A stretch of 20,876 bases of DNA, from assembly GCA_021802115.1 (NCBI GenBank), contig JAKABA010000052.1, forward strand, positions 1 through 20,876, in the 5' to 3' direction. The notes under the pieces are model-generated. The model saw nothing but the letters and a program-made list of their open reading frames with translations, searched no databases and had not been told where the DNA came from. Positions within the stretch are counted from its first letter, which is position 1. Every line of letters begins with the position of its first letter. This DNA comes from a bacterium (GTDB lineage: Bacteria; Chloroflexota; Dormibacteria; UBA8260; Bog-877). Below, one piece after another: positions 7,252 to 14,326 of this stretch. The translations under genes and the position numbers were made by a program.

Positions 7252-9246
7252 ATGGCACCGACCACGATCGCCCTGCTCGCCCTGATGGTGGCAACCTTCG
7301 CGTGGTCCGGCTATCGCTTCGCCAGGCTGCTGCGACCCCTGACCAAAGCTGGGGCGGAAGACCGTTTCGACCATCCGCTCCGCCGCATCTTGGGGGTGGT
7401 CACCAACGTCGGAGGACACACCCGCCTGCTGCAGATCCGCTACTCCGGGACCCTGCACCTGATGATCTTCAGCGGCTTCGTGGTCCTGCTCACCGCCGTG
7501 GTCGAGGAGTTCGGCAAGGGCCTCGTTCCCGGATTCAGCCTGGCGCCGATAGGCGGCAACACCTGGATCGCCCTGCTGCAGGACATCTTTGACGTTTTGG
7601 TGCTGGTGGGCCTGGCGATGGCGGCCTTCAACCGCTACGTGCGGCGGCCGGAACGCTTCAAAGGGTCCAACGAGCGGGACGCCACCATAATCCTGATCCT
7701 CATCTTCTGCGTCGTCGCCAGCATGCTGCTGCACAGCACCTTCCGGGTGGCCGAGGGGCATGACCCCTCGGCCGCCTGGCGGCCGGTCAGCTCCGCCTTG
7801 GCGGCGGCGGTGGGGCTGGCGGGGATCCACGGGCGGGCGGCCCAGCCCTACGCCCACGTCTTCTACTGGACCCACATCCTGGCGATCCTCGGCTTTCTGG
7901 CCTACATTCCGACCTCCAAGCATCTGCACATCTTCGTGGGCATCCCCAACATCTACTTCCGGGACCTGTCCCCCAAGGGCACCCTGCCGGCGGCGGATCT
8001 CAGCCAGCCCTCGATCGGCCTCAAGGAGATCCACCAGATGGGTTGGAAGCAGATGCTGGATCTCTACGCCTGCACGGAGTGCGGGCGCTGCCAGGCGGTG
8101 TGCCCTGCCTTCGCCGCGGGCCAGCCGCTCAGCCCCAAGCTCCTGATCATGGATTTGCGCGACCACCTCCTGGAGCAGGAGGGCATCGGCTCCCACCGCA
8201 AGGGGGTGGGTGGGGTCCAGCTGCTGGGCGACGCGGTCCGTGACGACACGCTCTGGGCATGCACCACCTGCCGCGCCTGCATGCAGGTCTGTCCGCTCCA
8301 TATCGAGCATGTGCCCAAGATCGTCGACATGCGCCGGCAGCTGGTGGAGCAGGGACGGATGGAGCCGCGGCTACAGGACACCTTGGCCAGCCTCGCCCAG
8401 TACGGCAACTCCTTCAATCAGTCTGAGCGGCTGCGCTCCAAGTGGACCAAGGATCTCGGCTTCACGATCAAGGACGCGCGCAAGGAGCCGGTCGACGTGC
8501 TCTGGTTCGTGGGCGACTTTGCTTCCTACGACCCCCGGGTCCAGCGCCTCACTCAGACCGTGGCCAGAGTCCTCCACCGCGCCGGAGTGGACTTCGGGAT
8601 TCTCTATGACAGCGAGCGCAACAGCGGCAATGATGTGCGCCGGGTCGGCGAGGAGGGCCTCTTCGAGATGCTGGCCCAGCACAACATCGAGACCCTCGGC
8701 AAGTGCCAGTTCCAGCGCATCATGACCACCGACCCCCACAGCCTCAACGCGCTCGGCCAGGAGTACCCCAGACTCGGGGGAACCTATCCCGTGCTCCACT
8801 ACACCCAGCTCTTGTTGGAGCTTCTGGAGCAGGGGGCACTCAAGCCCACTCGGGGTCAGGAGATGGTGGCCACCTACCACGACCCCTGCTATCTGGGCAG
8901 GTACAACAACGGCTTCGACGCACCCCGCCGGGTCATGGAGTTGCTCGGGGTCAAGGTGCACGAGATGCCCCGCTGTCGCGAGAACAGCTTCTGCTGCGGG
9001 GCCGGCGGCGGTAGGATCTGGATGGACGATCGTGGGGTCAAGGAGCGCCCCAGTGAGAACCGGATTCGCGAGGCGGTGGCCCTTGGCGATGCCCGCTACT
9101 TCGTGGTGGCGTGCCCCAAGGACGTGGTCATGTACACGGCGGCGGTGCAAACAACGCAAATGGACGGCCGCATCGAGGTGATGGACGTCATCGAACTGGT
9201 GGAGGCTGCCCTGGAGCCGGAGGAGGCCACCGTTGCTGTCGCTTGA
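7252..9246 (+). CDS. emo: Membrane NarI-HdrC-HdrB fusion, EMO-like ETF:menaquinone oxidoreductase
   Basis: This is a 664-residue fusion. Residues 1-230 form a NarI-like membrane domain with about six hydrophobic segments (near 5-25, 65-85, 105-127, 143-162, 178-194 and 203-220). Histidines H69, H161, H202 and H208 could ligate b-type haem. Two 4Fe-4S motifs follow: C274-x2-C277-x2-C280-x3-C284P and C337-x2-C340-x2-C343-x3-C347P. A double CCG domain occupies about 415-650. Its second site is complete (C545, C575, C581-C582-GAGGG, C621). Its first site has lost its cysteines (DSERNSGND near 453-461). The layout matches the family proposed to move electrons from EtfAB to menaquinone, and the gene directly follows etfA. 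Substrate use is inferred from family and context. Confidence 0.88.
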   Translation: MAPTTIALLALMVATFAWSGYRFARLLRPLTKAGAEDRFDHPLRRILGVVTNVGGHTRLLQIRYSGTLHLMIFSGFVVLLTAVVEEFGKGLVPGFSLAPIGGNTWIALLQDIFDVLVLVGLAMAAFNRYVRRPERFKGSNERDATIILILIFCVVASMLLHSTFRVAEGHDPSAAWRPVSSALAAAVGLAGIHGRAAQPYAHVFYWTHILAILGFLAYIPTSKHLHIFVGIPNIYFRDLSPKGTLPAADLSQPSIGLKEIHQMGWKQMLDLYACTECGRCQAVCPAFAAGQPLSPKLLIMDLRDHLLEQEGIGSHRKGVGGVQLLGDAVRDDTLWACTTCRACMQVCPLHIEHVPKIVDMRRQLVEQGRMEPRLQDTLASLAQYGNSFNQSERLRSKWTKDLGFTIKDARKEPVDVLWFVGDFASYDPRVQRLTQTVARVLHRAGVDFGILYDSERNSGNDVRRVGEEGLFEMLAQHNIETLGKCQFQRIMTTDPHSLNALGQEYPRLGGTYPVLHYTQLLLELLEQGALKPTRGQEMVATYHDPCYLGRYNNGFDAPRRVMELLGVKVHEMPRCRENSFCCGAGGGRIWMDDRGVKERPSENRIREAVALGDARYFVVACPKDVVMYTAAVQTTQMDGRIEVMDVIELVEAALEPEEATVAVA

Positions 9247-9646
9247 ACAGCCGGAGCCAGGAAGCGCCCTCGCGGATGCCATCGCCGACCGCCAGGCGGG
9301 CTTGCTGCGCGCTCACGAGCGGGGGCTGGCGTTGGCCCCGGGGGCGCCGCTGGAAGCGGGGTCGGGGGGCGCTGGGCGCAGTCTTTCCGAGGCGCTGCTG
9401 AGGCGTGCCCTGCAGTGCCTGGCCGAGTCCTCTGAGTATTCCCTGGCACGGCGGCTCGTGGCCGAGGGCAGCCTGGCGGCCACCCCCAGCCCGCTCGTGG
9501 AGGTCTCCCGGCAAGCGCTCGCGCAGGCCGGCTTGGCGACCTGGAATCCGGCGACCGGCGAGCTGCGCGGGACCGCCCTGGTCGCTGCCCTGATGCGATT
9601 CTTCGAGGCTGGCATCGAGGGGGTGCGCAACCAGGCGAGCCCATGA
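9233..9646 (+). CDS. Unknown 137-residue protein in the sHdr operon
   Basis: I do not recognise this family. The TTG start at 9233 lies inside the end of the EMO-like gene, giving a 14-base overlap, with a purine-rich GGAGGAGG just upstream as ribosome binding site. The stop overlaps the next ATG as ATGA, so it is translationally embedded in the operon. The protein is rich in Ala, Leu, Glu and Arg and looks largely alpha-helical. It has one cysteine (LQCLAES), no membrane segment and no metal motif. The central stretch LSEALLRRALQCLAESSEYSL and the closing LVAALMRFFEAGIEGV could be amphipathic helices. Position suggests a role in LbpA or electron-transfer function, but this is only association. 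Confidence 0.7.
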   Translation: MLSLEQPEPGSALADAIADRQAGLLRAHERGLALAPGAPLEAGSGGAGRSLSEALLRRALQCLAESSEYSLARRLVAEGSLAATPSPLVEVSRQALAQAGLATWNPATGELRGTALVAALMRFFEAGIEGVRNQASP

Positions 9647-9933
9647 CCTGTCCATTTTGCGAGCGGGCCGGCGAGCGGCGCGAGCTGCACGCGCACATGC
9701 TGTCTGACCATAGGGACCGGCTGGTCACCAGAAGCGAGGAAGGACGAATCTTCATGGAGGTGAACTGCCCGACCTGTTCCGAGGGGATCAGCAAGGAGGT
9801 GAACCCGCGCGGGCGCGACCCCGAGTTCTTGGACAAGTTCGCGGACGAGATTAGGATGGTGGGCTTCGATCTCTTGCTCTATCACTGGGAGACGCATGTC
9901 GCAGCCGCCGTAGAGGGACCGACGGAGGGATAG
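9643..9933 (+). CDS. Small C2H2-like zinc-finger protein in the sHdr operon
   Basis: This 96-residue protein opens with CPFCERAGERRELHAHMLSD followed by H, a C-x2-C plus closely spaced histidines that resembles a C2H2/U1-type zinc finger. A second pair, CPTC, lies near residues 43-46. The rest is charged, ending in an amphipathic-looking FADEIRMVGFDLLLYHWETH. No enzyme motif is visible. The ATG overlaps the preceding stop (ATGA), and the LbpA gene starts two bases after its stop. A zinc-dependent scaffold, chaperone or delivery role for lipoylated LbpA is possible but unsupported beyond context. Confidence 0.75.
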   Translation: MTCPFCERAGERRELHAHMLSDHRDRLVTRSEEGRIFMEVNCPTCSEGISKEVNPRGRDPEFLDKFADEIRMVGFDLLLYHWETHVAAAVEGPTEG

Positions 9934-9935
9934 CC

Positions 9936-10373
9936 TTGGCCACAGTCAACCACTGCAACATTCCGGACGATCTCCATTACATGATCCAAAAGCATGTCTG
10001 GGTCCAGCGCGAAAGCGACGGCTGTGCCCTGATCGGCATCACCGATGTCGCCCAAAAGCTGGCGGGCAAGATCATCGTGGTCACCACCAAGAAAGTCGGC
10101 CGGGGTCTGACCAAGGGTCAGAGCACAGGCACCATCGAGAGCTCAAAATGGGTGGGCCCGATCCCGAGCCCGCTCACCGGTGAGATCGTGGCTGTCAACC
10201 AGGCGCCCCAGGACGATCCCACCGTGCTGAACCGGGACCCGTACGGCAACTGGATAGTGCGGCTGCAACCCTCCAATTGGGAGGAGGAGAGTGGCGACCT
10301 GGTGACCGGGACCGATGGGGTCGAAGCCTACCGCCGCCTGCTGGAGGCGGAGGGGATCGACTGCGGCAGCTGA
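9936..10373 (+). CDS. lbpA1: Lipoate-binding protein LbpA, first copy (GcvH-like)
   Basis: This 145-residue protein of the GcvH/lipoyl-carrier fold has the lipoylation motif GTIESSKWVGPIPSP, with K71 as predicted acceptor. The ExxKW form is typical of LbpA from sHdr clusters. The N-terminal DDLHYMIQKHVWVQRES corresponds to the opening strand of GcvH, and GEIVAVNQAP plus NRDPYGNWIVRLQPSNW complete the fold. No glycine cleavage genes are nearby. In the sHdr pathway the lipoyl arm is thought to carry sulfur intermediates for oxidation. The TTG start lies two bases after the previous stop and six bases after GGAGGG, and gives the expected N-terminus. A second copy follows directly. Confidence 0.92.
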   Translation: MATVNHCNIPDDLHYMIQKHVWVQRESDGCALIGITDVAQKLAGKIIVVTTKKVGRGLTKGQSTGTIESSKWVGPIPSPLTGEIVAVNQAPQDDPTVLNRDPYGNWIVRLQPSNWEEESGDLVTGTDGVEAYRRLLEAEGIDCGS

Positions 10374-10375
10374 AT

Positions 10376-10840
10376 GTGGACATTCCCCCGCGTACCCATC
10401 AGGGCTGTGCCATCCCCCATGATCTTGAGTACGACCTCGAGAGCGATGTGTGGGTGCGCTTCGAGGCAGACGGCAGCGCCACCATGGGCATGACCGATCC
10501 CGCCCAGACCCGGGCGGGCAAGCTGGTGAGCATCCTCTTCAAACGTCCGGGCAGGCTGCTCGAAGCCGGCCAGAGCGTGGCGACCATCGAGAGCGCGAAG
10601 TGGGTGGGGCCCTTCCCAACCCCCCTGTCGGGGGAGCTCCTGGAGGTCAATCAGGCAGGCTTCCAGAGAGACATCCTGATTGCCAATCGCGACCCCTATG
10701 GCGAGGGCTGGCTGGCCCGGCTGCGCCCCAGCGACCTCGTTCGCGACCGGCCCCGGCTGACGGCAGGTCCGCAGGCCTTCGACTATTACAAGGAGCGCAT
10801 CGACCGTGAAGGAATCCGATGCTACCGCTGCGCCGACTGA
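10376..10840 (+). CDS. lbpA2: Lipoate-binding protein LbpA, second copy (GcvH-like)
   Basis: This 154-residue paralogue of the preceding protein has the motif ATIESAKWVGPFPTP and predicted lipoyl-lysine K75. HDLEYDLESDVWVRFE, GELLEVNQA and NRDPYGEGWLARLRPSD align with the first copy without gaps worth noting, though many positions differ, so this is an old duplication rather than a recent repeat. A C-terminal extension ends in CYRCAD, adding a C-x2-C absent from copy one. The GTG at 10376, two bases after the lbpA1 stop, gives the right N-terminus, but the nearest purine-rich RBS (about 10352-10363) is farther than ideal, so the start is less certain. Two carriers may serve different subunits or steps. 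Confidence 0.88.
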   Translation: MDIPPRTHQGCAIPHDLEYDLESDVWVRFEADGSATMGMTDPAQTRAGKLVSILFKRPGRLLEAGQSVATIESAKWVGPFPTPLSGELLEVNQAGFQRDILIANRDPYGEGWLARLRPSDLVRDRPRLTAGPQAFDYYKERIDREGIRCYRCAD

Positions 10841-11027
10841 GCAGCTGTGCCCGCTCTGCCAGATGATGCCGATGGAGGCCGGACGGCCGATGTGCCCGAC
10901 CTGCTGGCGGCTGGCCCCCACCTGGGTGCGGCGCAAGTTCAAGGACAACCAGCAGGCGGATTGGTCACGCCTCCTTGAGGAGGATTCCATCCGCACCCCC
11001 AAGCAGGAGGAGAACGATGGCGATTGA
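10806..11027 (+). CDS. Small zinc-ribbon protein between LbpA2 and TusA
   Basis: This 73-residue protein has two C-x2-C pairs (CPLC near residues 15-18, CPTC near 30-33) that make a compact treble-clef or zinc-ribbon-like site, followed by a basic WRLAPTWVRRKFKDNQQADW helix and a polar tail. The likely GTG start at 10806 overlaps the end of lbpA2 by 35 bases. tusA starts before its stop, so translation is probably coupled on both sides. I do not recognise the family. It is the second zinc-binding mini-protein flanking the LbpA pair, and the two may work together. Confidence 0.7.
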   Translation: MKESDATAAPTEQLCPLCQMMPMEAGRPMCPTCWRLAPTWVRRKFKDNQQADWSRLLEEDSIRTPKQEENDGD

Positions 11028-11256
11028 AGGTGCCGACAAGACGCTCGACTGTCTCCACATGATGTGCCCGATGCCGATCGTGAAGGTGTCCAAGGCGATC
11101 AAGGAGGTGGAGGTGGGGCAGACCTTGCTGCTGATCGCCGACGACCCGGGCGCGACTCCGGACATTCAGACCTGGTCGCGGCGGATGGGCCACGAGTTGG
11201 TCGCCACCGAGCAGGACGGCAAGGTGCTGCGATTTCTGATCCGGAGGACCAGCTGA
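11017..11256 (+). CDS. tusA: TusA-family sulfur carrier protein
   Basis: This 79-residue protein has the TusA fold signature LDCLHMMCPMPIVKVSKAI. C17 in the CPMP motif is the expected persulfide-bearing residue, and C12 is the partly conserved upstream cysteine. The C-terminal DIQTWSRRMGHELV matches the family helix and strand pattern. ATG at 11017 follows AGGAGGAG at 11005-11012, and the stop overlaps the next start as TGATG. In sHdr clusters TusA relays sulfane sulfur to the oxidation machinery. No DsrE or rhodanese gene, the usual partners, is found in this window. Confidence 0.95.
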   Translation: MAIEGADKTLDCLHMMCPMPIVKVSKAIKEVEVGQTLLLIADDPGATPDIQTWSRRMGHELVATEQDGKVLRFLIRRTS

Positions 11257-11939
11257 TGCGACCCACCTCGATTCCCGACGCCACCTTCGAGGAAAAGCAG
11301 CGCCTCTTCAGCGAGGTGGAGGCCGACCCCCGCTTCCCGGAGTACCTCAAGGGTTGTTACGAGTGCGGGATCTGCGTGGCCGCTTGCCCGTCTGCCCGTT
11401 TCTACAACTTCAGTCCTCGTCGCATCACGCAGGCGGTGGCCCGCCAGGACGTGGAGCTGGTGTGGGAGCAGATGAACGGTGAGGTCTGGGATTGCTCCCA
11501 GTGTTTCTCCTGCTTGCGCTGCCCTCGCGGGAACAATCCCGGGGGAGTGATCACGATCCTGCGCGAGGTGGCGGTGAGGCATGGCTTGCGCACCGCCAAG
11601 GAGGCGCTGGAGGGCTACGGCCGGATCATCTACAAGATCATGGGGACCGGCACCCAGGTCTCCCCCGACATGATTCAGCCGGAGGCCTTCCCCGACTGGG
11701 GCCCGGACACCAAGGAGACCTCCGCGAACCTACAGCTGTGGCGCAAGGCGCTGCCGCCAGAGACCCTGCACACCACCAGCACCTCCTGGGACGTGGCCCC
11801 CAAGACGCTCACCGAACTGTATTTGATCTGGCACCTCACCGGGGTGCTGGACATGATCAAGAGCATCGATCCCAATCTGCACATCATCCTCGGCGACGTG
11901 ATGGAGGAGCTGCTGGAGGAGCAGGGTTACCAAATGTGA
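11256..11939 (+). CDS. shdrC1: sHdrC1, HdrC-like Fe-S subunit
   Basis: This 227-residue HdrC-like protein has the ferredoxin motif C34-x2-C37-x2-C40-x3-C44P (CYECGICVAACP) and a second set C80-x2-C83-x2-C86-x2-C89P (CSQCFSCLRCP), whose last spacing is two residues instead of the usual three. The C-terminal half, with LWRKALPPETLHTTSTSW and a helical end, resembles sHdrC1 proteins. It would form a two-cluster wire between sHdrB1 and the flavin subunit. In most described clusters shdrC1 precedes shdrB1; here it is last in the operon. ATG overlaps the tusA stop by one base. The last 56 bases overlap the convergent minus-strand J-domain gene. Confidence 0.88.
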   Translation: MRPTSIPDATFEEKQRLFSEVEADPRFPEYLKGCYECGICVAACPSARFYNFSPRRITQAVARQDVELVWEQMNGEVWDCSQCFSCLRCPRGNNPGGVITILREVAVRHGLRTAKEALEGYGRIIYKIMGTGTQVSPDMIQPEAFPDWGPDTKETSANLQLWRKALPPETLHTTSTSWDVAPKTLTELYLIWHLTGVLDMIKSIDPNLHIILGDVMEELLEEQGYQM

Positions 11940-13239
11940 CCCTCCAGAAATCCCCTTCCGCGTAGAGGAGATAGAGATCATCTCCCACCCATTCGGCTTG
12001 GGCTGGTCGCAGCAGCCGCGACTGTGCCACTGCGCCATCGCCGGTTACGAGCATCAGCCCCTCCCGCCCGTGGGCGACGATCCCGGCCGGGGTGGCGCGC
12101 AGCTCGTATTCCCAGTCCACCGGGATCGGTACCAGGCCTCCGTGGGCGAGCCGCAGCTCCCCCGGCCCCCCGGCTGCGACCAGATCGCCGACTGCCGTGA
12201 CCGCCAGTCTGACCGGTGCGTGGCGGCTCAGCCGCCCTTGCTCCCGCTCCCGGCCCCCGCCGTCGAGGAGATGCCAGGTGCCCGAACAGGTGGCGACCCA
12301 GGCCTGGTCTGGTCCACAGGGCCAGACTCCGCTGATCTCCAAGCGGCCGCTGTCAACCAGGCGGTGCGCTGGCGACGGTTGCCGCTGGAGCAACACCCGA
12401 TAGGCATTGGCCACCGCCCGGAAGCGCTGCTCCGCCTCCGGCTCTTCGGGATGGTGATCCGGGTGGGTCTCCTTCGCCCGGCGGCGGAAGGCGCGCCGGA
12501 CCGTGGTGGGGCTGGAGTCGAGCGGGATCCGGAGCAACTCCGCCGCCTGGCGGCGGCCCGGCTCAGAGGTGTCGTCCCCGGCCGCCGGAGCCGCCCAGCT
12601 CCACCGCACGGCGCCCACCCCGTCCAGTTCGGTGATCCCGCCGCGCTCGGAGACCCACACCCTGCCGCCACCGGGGGAAGCCCACACACGCTGCTCGGGA
12701 GTGGCCGGCCAGCCGGGCACCGCATGGCTCCAGAGGTGGCCGCCACTGGGGTCGAAGGCGCTGAGCGCACCGCCGGAGGTCGCCACCAGCACCAGCTCCC
12801 CTGCCACCACGATCTGGGTCAGAGCGCCGTCCAGGGTCAGGACCCGAGTCACCACGCCCGCCGGAGAGAGCACCACCAGCTGCCGGCCGAACGGCCGATA
12901 CCCGGCCCGATCGGCGATCCGGGCGGGCCAGGAGCGCAGCCACAGCCAGCCCCCGGCGGCAGCCACGATGCGGTAGGCGGGCAGCGCCAGCTCCGCGACC
13001 TGCCGATACTCCCGGCTTGGCGAGGGCAGTGCCGCCAGCTCCGAGCTCACGGCATCGCGGGCCACCAGCACAGTGTGGTCCGAAGCCACCGTCCAGGCTC
13101 GAACGATAGGCCGCAGGGTGAGCGACTCCACCACCTTCCAGCCCACCGTGGGCGGCCAGAATGGTGACGGCAGCTCGAGCTCGGGGGCGACCCGAACTGA
13201 CCACTTCCGCGGCGGCAACGCCTGGTGGGAGGGCTTCAT
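11884..13239 (-). CDS. J-domain protein embedded in beta-propeller-like sequence
   Basis: This protein of up to 451 residues has a DnaJ-type J domain in its middle (about residues 232-286). It has AAELLRIPLDSSPTTVRRAF, the HPD motif (259-261) and EQRFRAVANAYRVLL. On both sides are repeating strand-rich segments such as LVLVATSGGALSAFDPSGGHLWSHA and DLVAAGGPGELRLAHGG, which resemble PQQ/WD-type beta-propeller blades. No signal peptide or membrane segment is visible. J domains stimulate Hsp70 ATPase. The gene converges with shdrC1 (56-base overlap). The ATG at 13239 lies in a CATG shared with the ligase start on the other strand and has no clear RBS; a TTG at 13218 is an alternative. Function unknown. 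Confidence 0.78.
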   Translation of the reverse strand: MKPSHQALPPRKWSVRVAPELELPSPFWPPTVGWKVVESLTLRPIVRAWTVASDHTVLVARDAVSSELAALPSPSREYRQVAELALPAYRIVAAAGGWLWLRSWPARIADRAGYRPFGRQLVVLSPAGVVTRVLTLDGALTQIVVAGELVLVATSGGALSAFDPSGGHLWSHAVPGWPATPEQRVWASPGGGRVWVSERGGITELDGVGAVRWSWAAPAAGDDTSEPGRRQAAELLRIPLDSSPTTVRRAFRRRAKETHPDHHPEEPEAEQRFRAVANAYRVLLQRQPSPAHRLVDSGRLEISGVWPCGPDQAWVATCSGTWHLLDGGGREREQGRLSRHAPVRLAVTAVGDLVAAGGPGELRLAHGGLVPIPVDWEYELRATPAGIVAHGREGLMLVTGDGAVAQSRLLRPAQAEWVGDDLYLLYAEGDFWRVTFGNPAPPAAPPSRRRG

Positions 13240-14326
13240 GGACGAAGTGAGACTGCTGGATTTGGGGCTTTGCTCATACACCCAAAGCCAGACTCTTTAT
13301 CACGCGCTCGCCGACAGCCTGCGGCCTGACCAACCGAACACCATCATCCTCTGTCGGCCCCGCCGGCCGTACGTCTGTATCGGACGCCACCAGGAGCTGG
13401 GCCGCGAAGTTGACACGGCCGCATGTGCCCGCCTGGGGCTGCCGATTCTGCGCCGGGAAGTGGGTGGGGGAGCGGTTTACCTGGATCGCGATCAGCTCTT
13501 CTTCCAGATGGTCTGGCAGCCCCGAGATGTGCCGCCGCGCATCGCCCAGGCATTCGAGTACTTCGCGCGCGGGCCGGTCGAGTGCTACCGTGCCCTGGGG
13601 ATCCCGGGCGCTCATTTCGCGCCTGTCAACGATCTCCAGGTCGGTGGCCGCAAGATTGGAGGCCTGGGGGCGGCCACGATCGGTCAGGCGTTCGTCTTCG
13701 TGGGTTCGATCATCAGCGCCTTCGACGCCGGCGCCGCCGCCAGCGTCCTGCTCATCCCTGACGAGAAGATCCGGGACAAGGTGGCCAACACCATGGCGGC
13801 GTACGTGTCTAGCCTGGAGCGGGAGTTGGGCCGACGGCCGGCGCCACGGGTGGTAGGCCGGGCGCTGGTGACCGCGTTCGAGCGTACCCTGGGGGTCGCC
13901 TTGATCCCCGGCACCCTGCGAGGAGACGAGCGCCAGGCCTACTCGCGGCGGGTCCGGCGCATGCGCAGCCGCGCGTGGCTGGATGATGTGCGCCTTCCGG
14001 CGGACCGTCTCCGGGCCTTGCGGATCACGGGAAACGTGAGGGTCGGCCACGCTGTCCGCAAGGCCCCGGGTGGCTTGGTGCGGGCGACCTTGATCATCGC
14101 TGACGGCCAGATCACCCAGGCCCTGCTCAGCGGCGACTTCTACGCGGTCGGCGATGTCGTCCCGGAGTTGGAGCAGGCGCTTCTGGGGCCAGTTGCCAAA
14201 TCGGGTCCGCGAGATCGCCTCTACCGCCGGTGGCGTGCCGATGCCATCCCCGGGCTGGATCCTGGAGATGTCGCGGAGGTGGTCGAGTCCGCCCTGGAGC
14301 CCACGGCTTCGCAGGAACTGGCCTGA
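13238..14326 (+). CDS. slpl: Lipoate-protein ligase-like protein of the sHdr type (sLpl)
   Basis: This 362-residue protein of the LplA/BPL superfamily has [18 protein letters not shown] (42-59), the ligase signature [20 protein letters not shown] (70-89, close to the family RRxxGGGxVYHD) and [12 protein letters not shown] with catalytic-type lysine K139. About residues 255-345 form a C-terminal domain like the LplA/LplB accessory domain, so this is a single-chain ligase. ATG at 13238 follows GGGAGGG at 13227-13233. In sHdr organisms a dedicated ligase attaches octanoate or lipoate to LbpA and partner LipS1/LipS2 insert sulfur; no LipS gene is visible here. Location next to two LbpA genes makes them the likely substrates. 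Octanoyltransferase-like activity cannot be excluded. Confidence 0.85.
   Translation: MDEVRLLDLGLCSYTQSQTLYHALADSLRPDQPNTIILCRPRRPYVCIGRHQELGREVDTAACARLGLPILRREVGGGAVYLDRDQLFFQMVWQPRDVPPRIAQAFEYFARGPVECYRALGIPGAHFAPVNDLQVGGRKIGGLGAATIGQAFVFVGSIISAFDAGAAASVLLIPDEKIRDKVANTMAAYVSSLERELGRRPAPRVVGRALVTAFERTLGVALIPGTLRGDERQAYSRRVRRMRSRAWLDDVRLPADRLRALRITGNVRVGHAVRKAPGGLVRATLIIADGQITQALLSGDFYAVGDVVPELEQALLGPVAKSGPRDRLYRRWRADAIPGLDPGDVAEVVESALEPTASQELA

Noticed and set aside
5860..8310. 816-codon open frame on the minus strand
   Set aside because: It lies antisense to etfB, etfA and the EMO-like gene, whose families are clear. Its translation is low in hydrophobic order and rich in Arg/His/Gly/Asp, typical of a high-GC shadow frame.
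9936..10840. Glycine cleavage H proteins
   Set aside because: There are no gcvT, gcvP or lpd genes nearby. The ESSKW/ESAKW motifs and the operon context point to LbpA.
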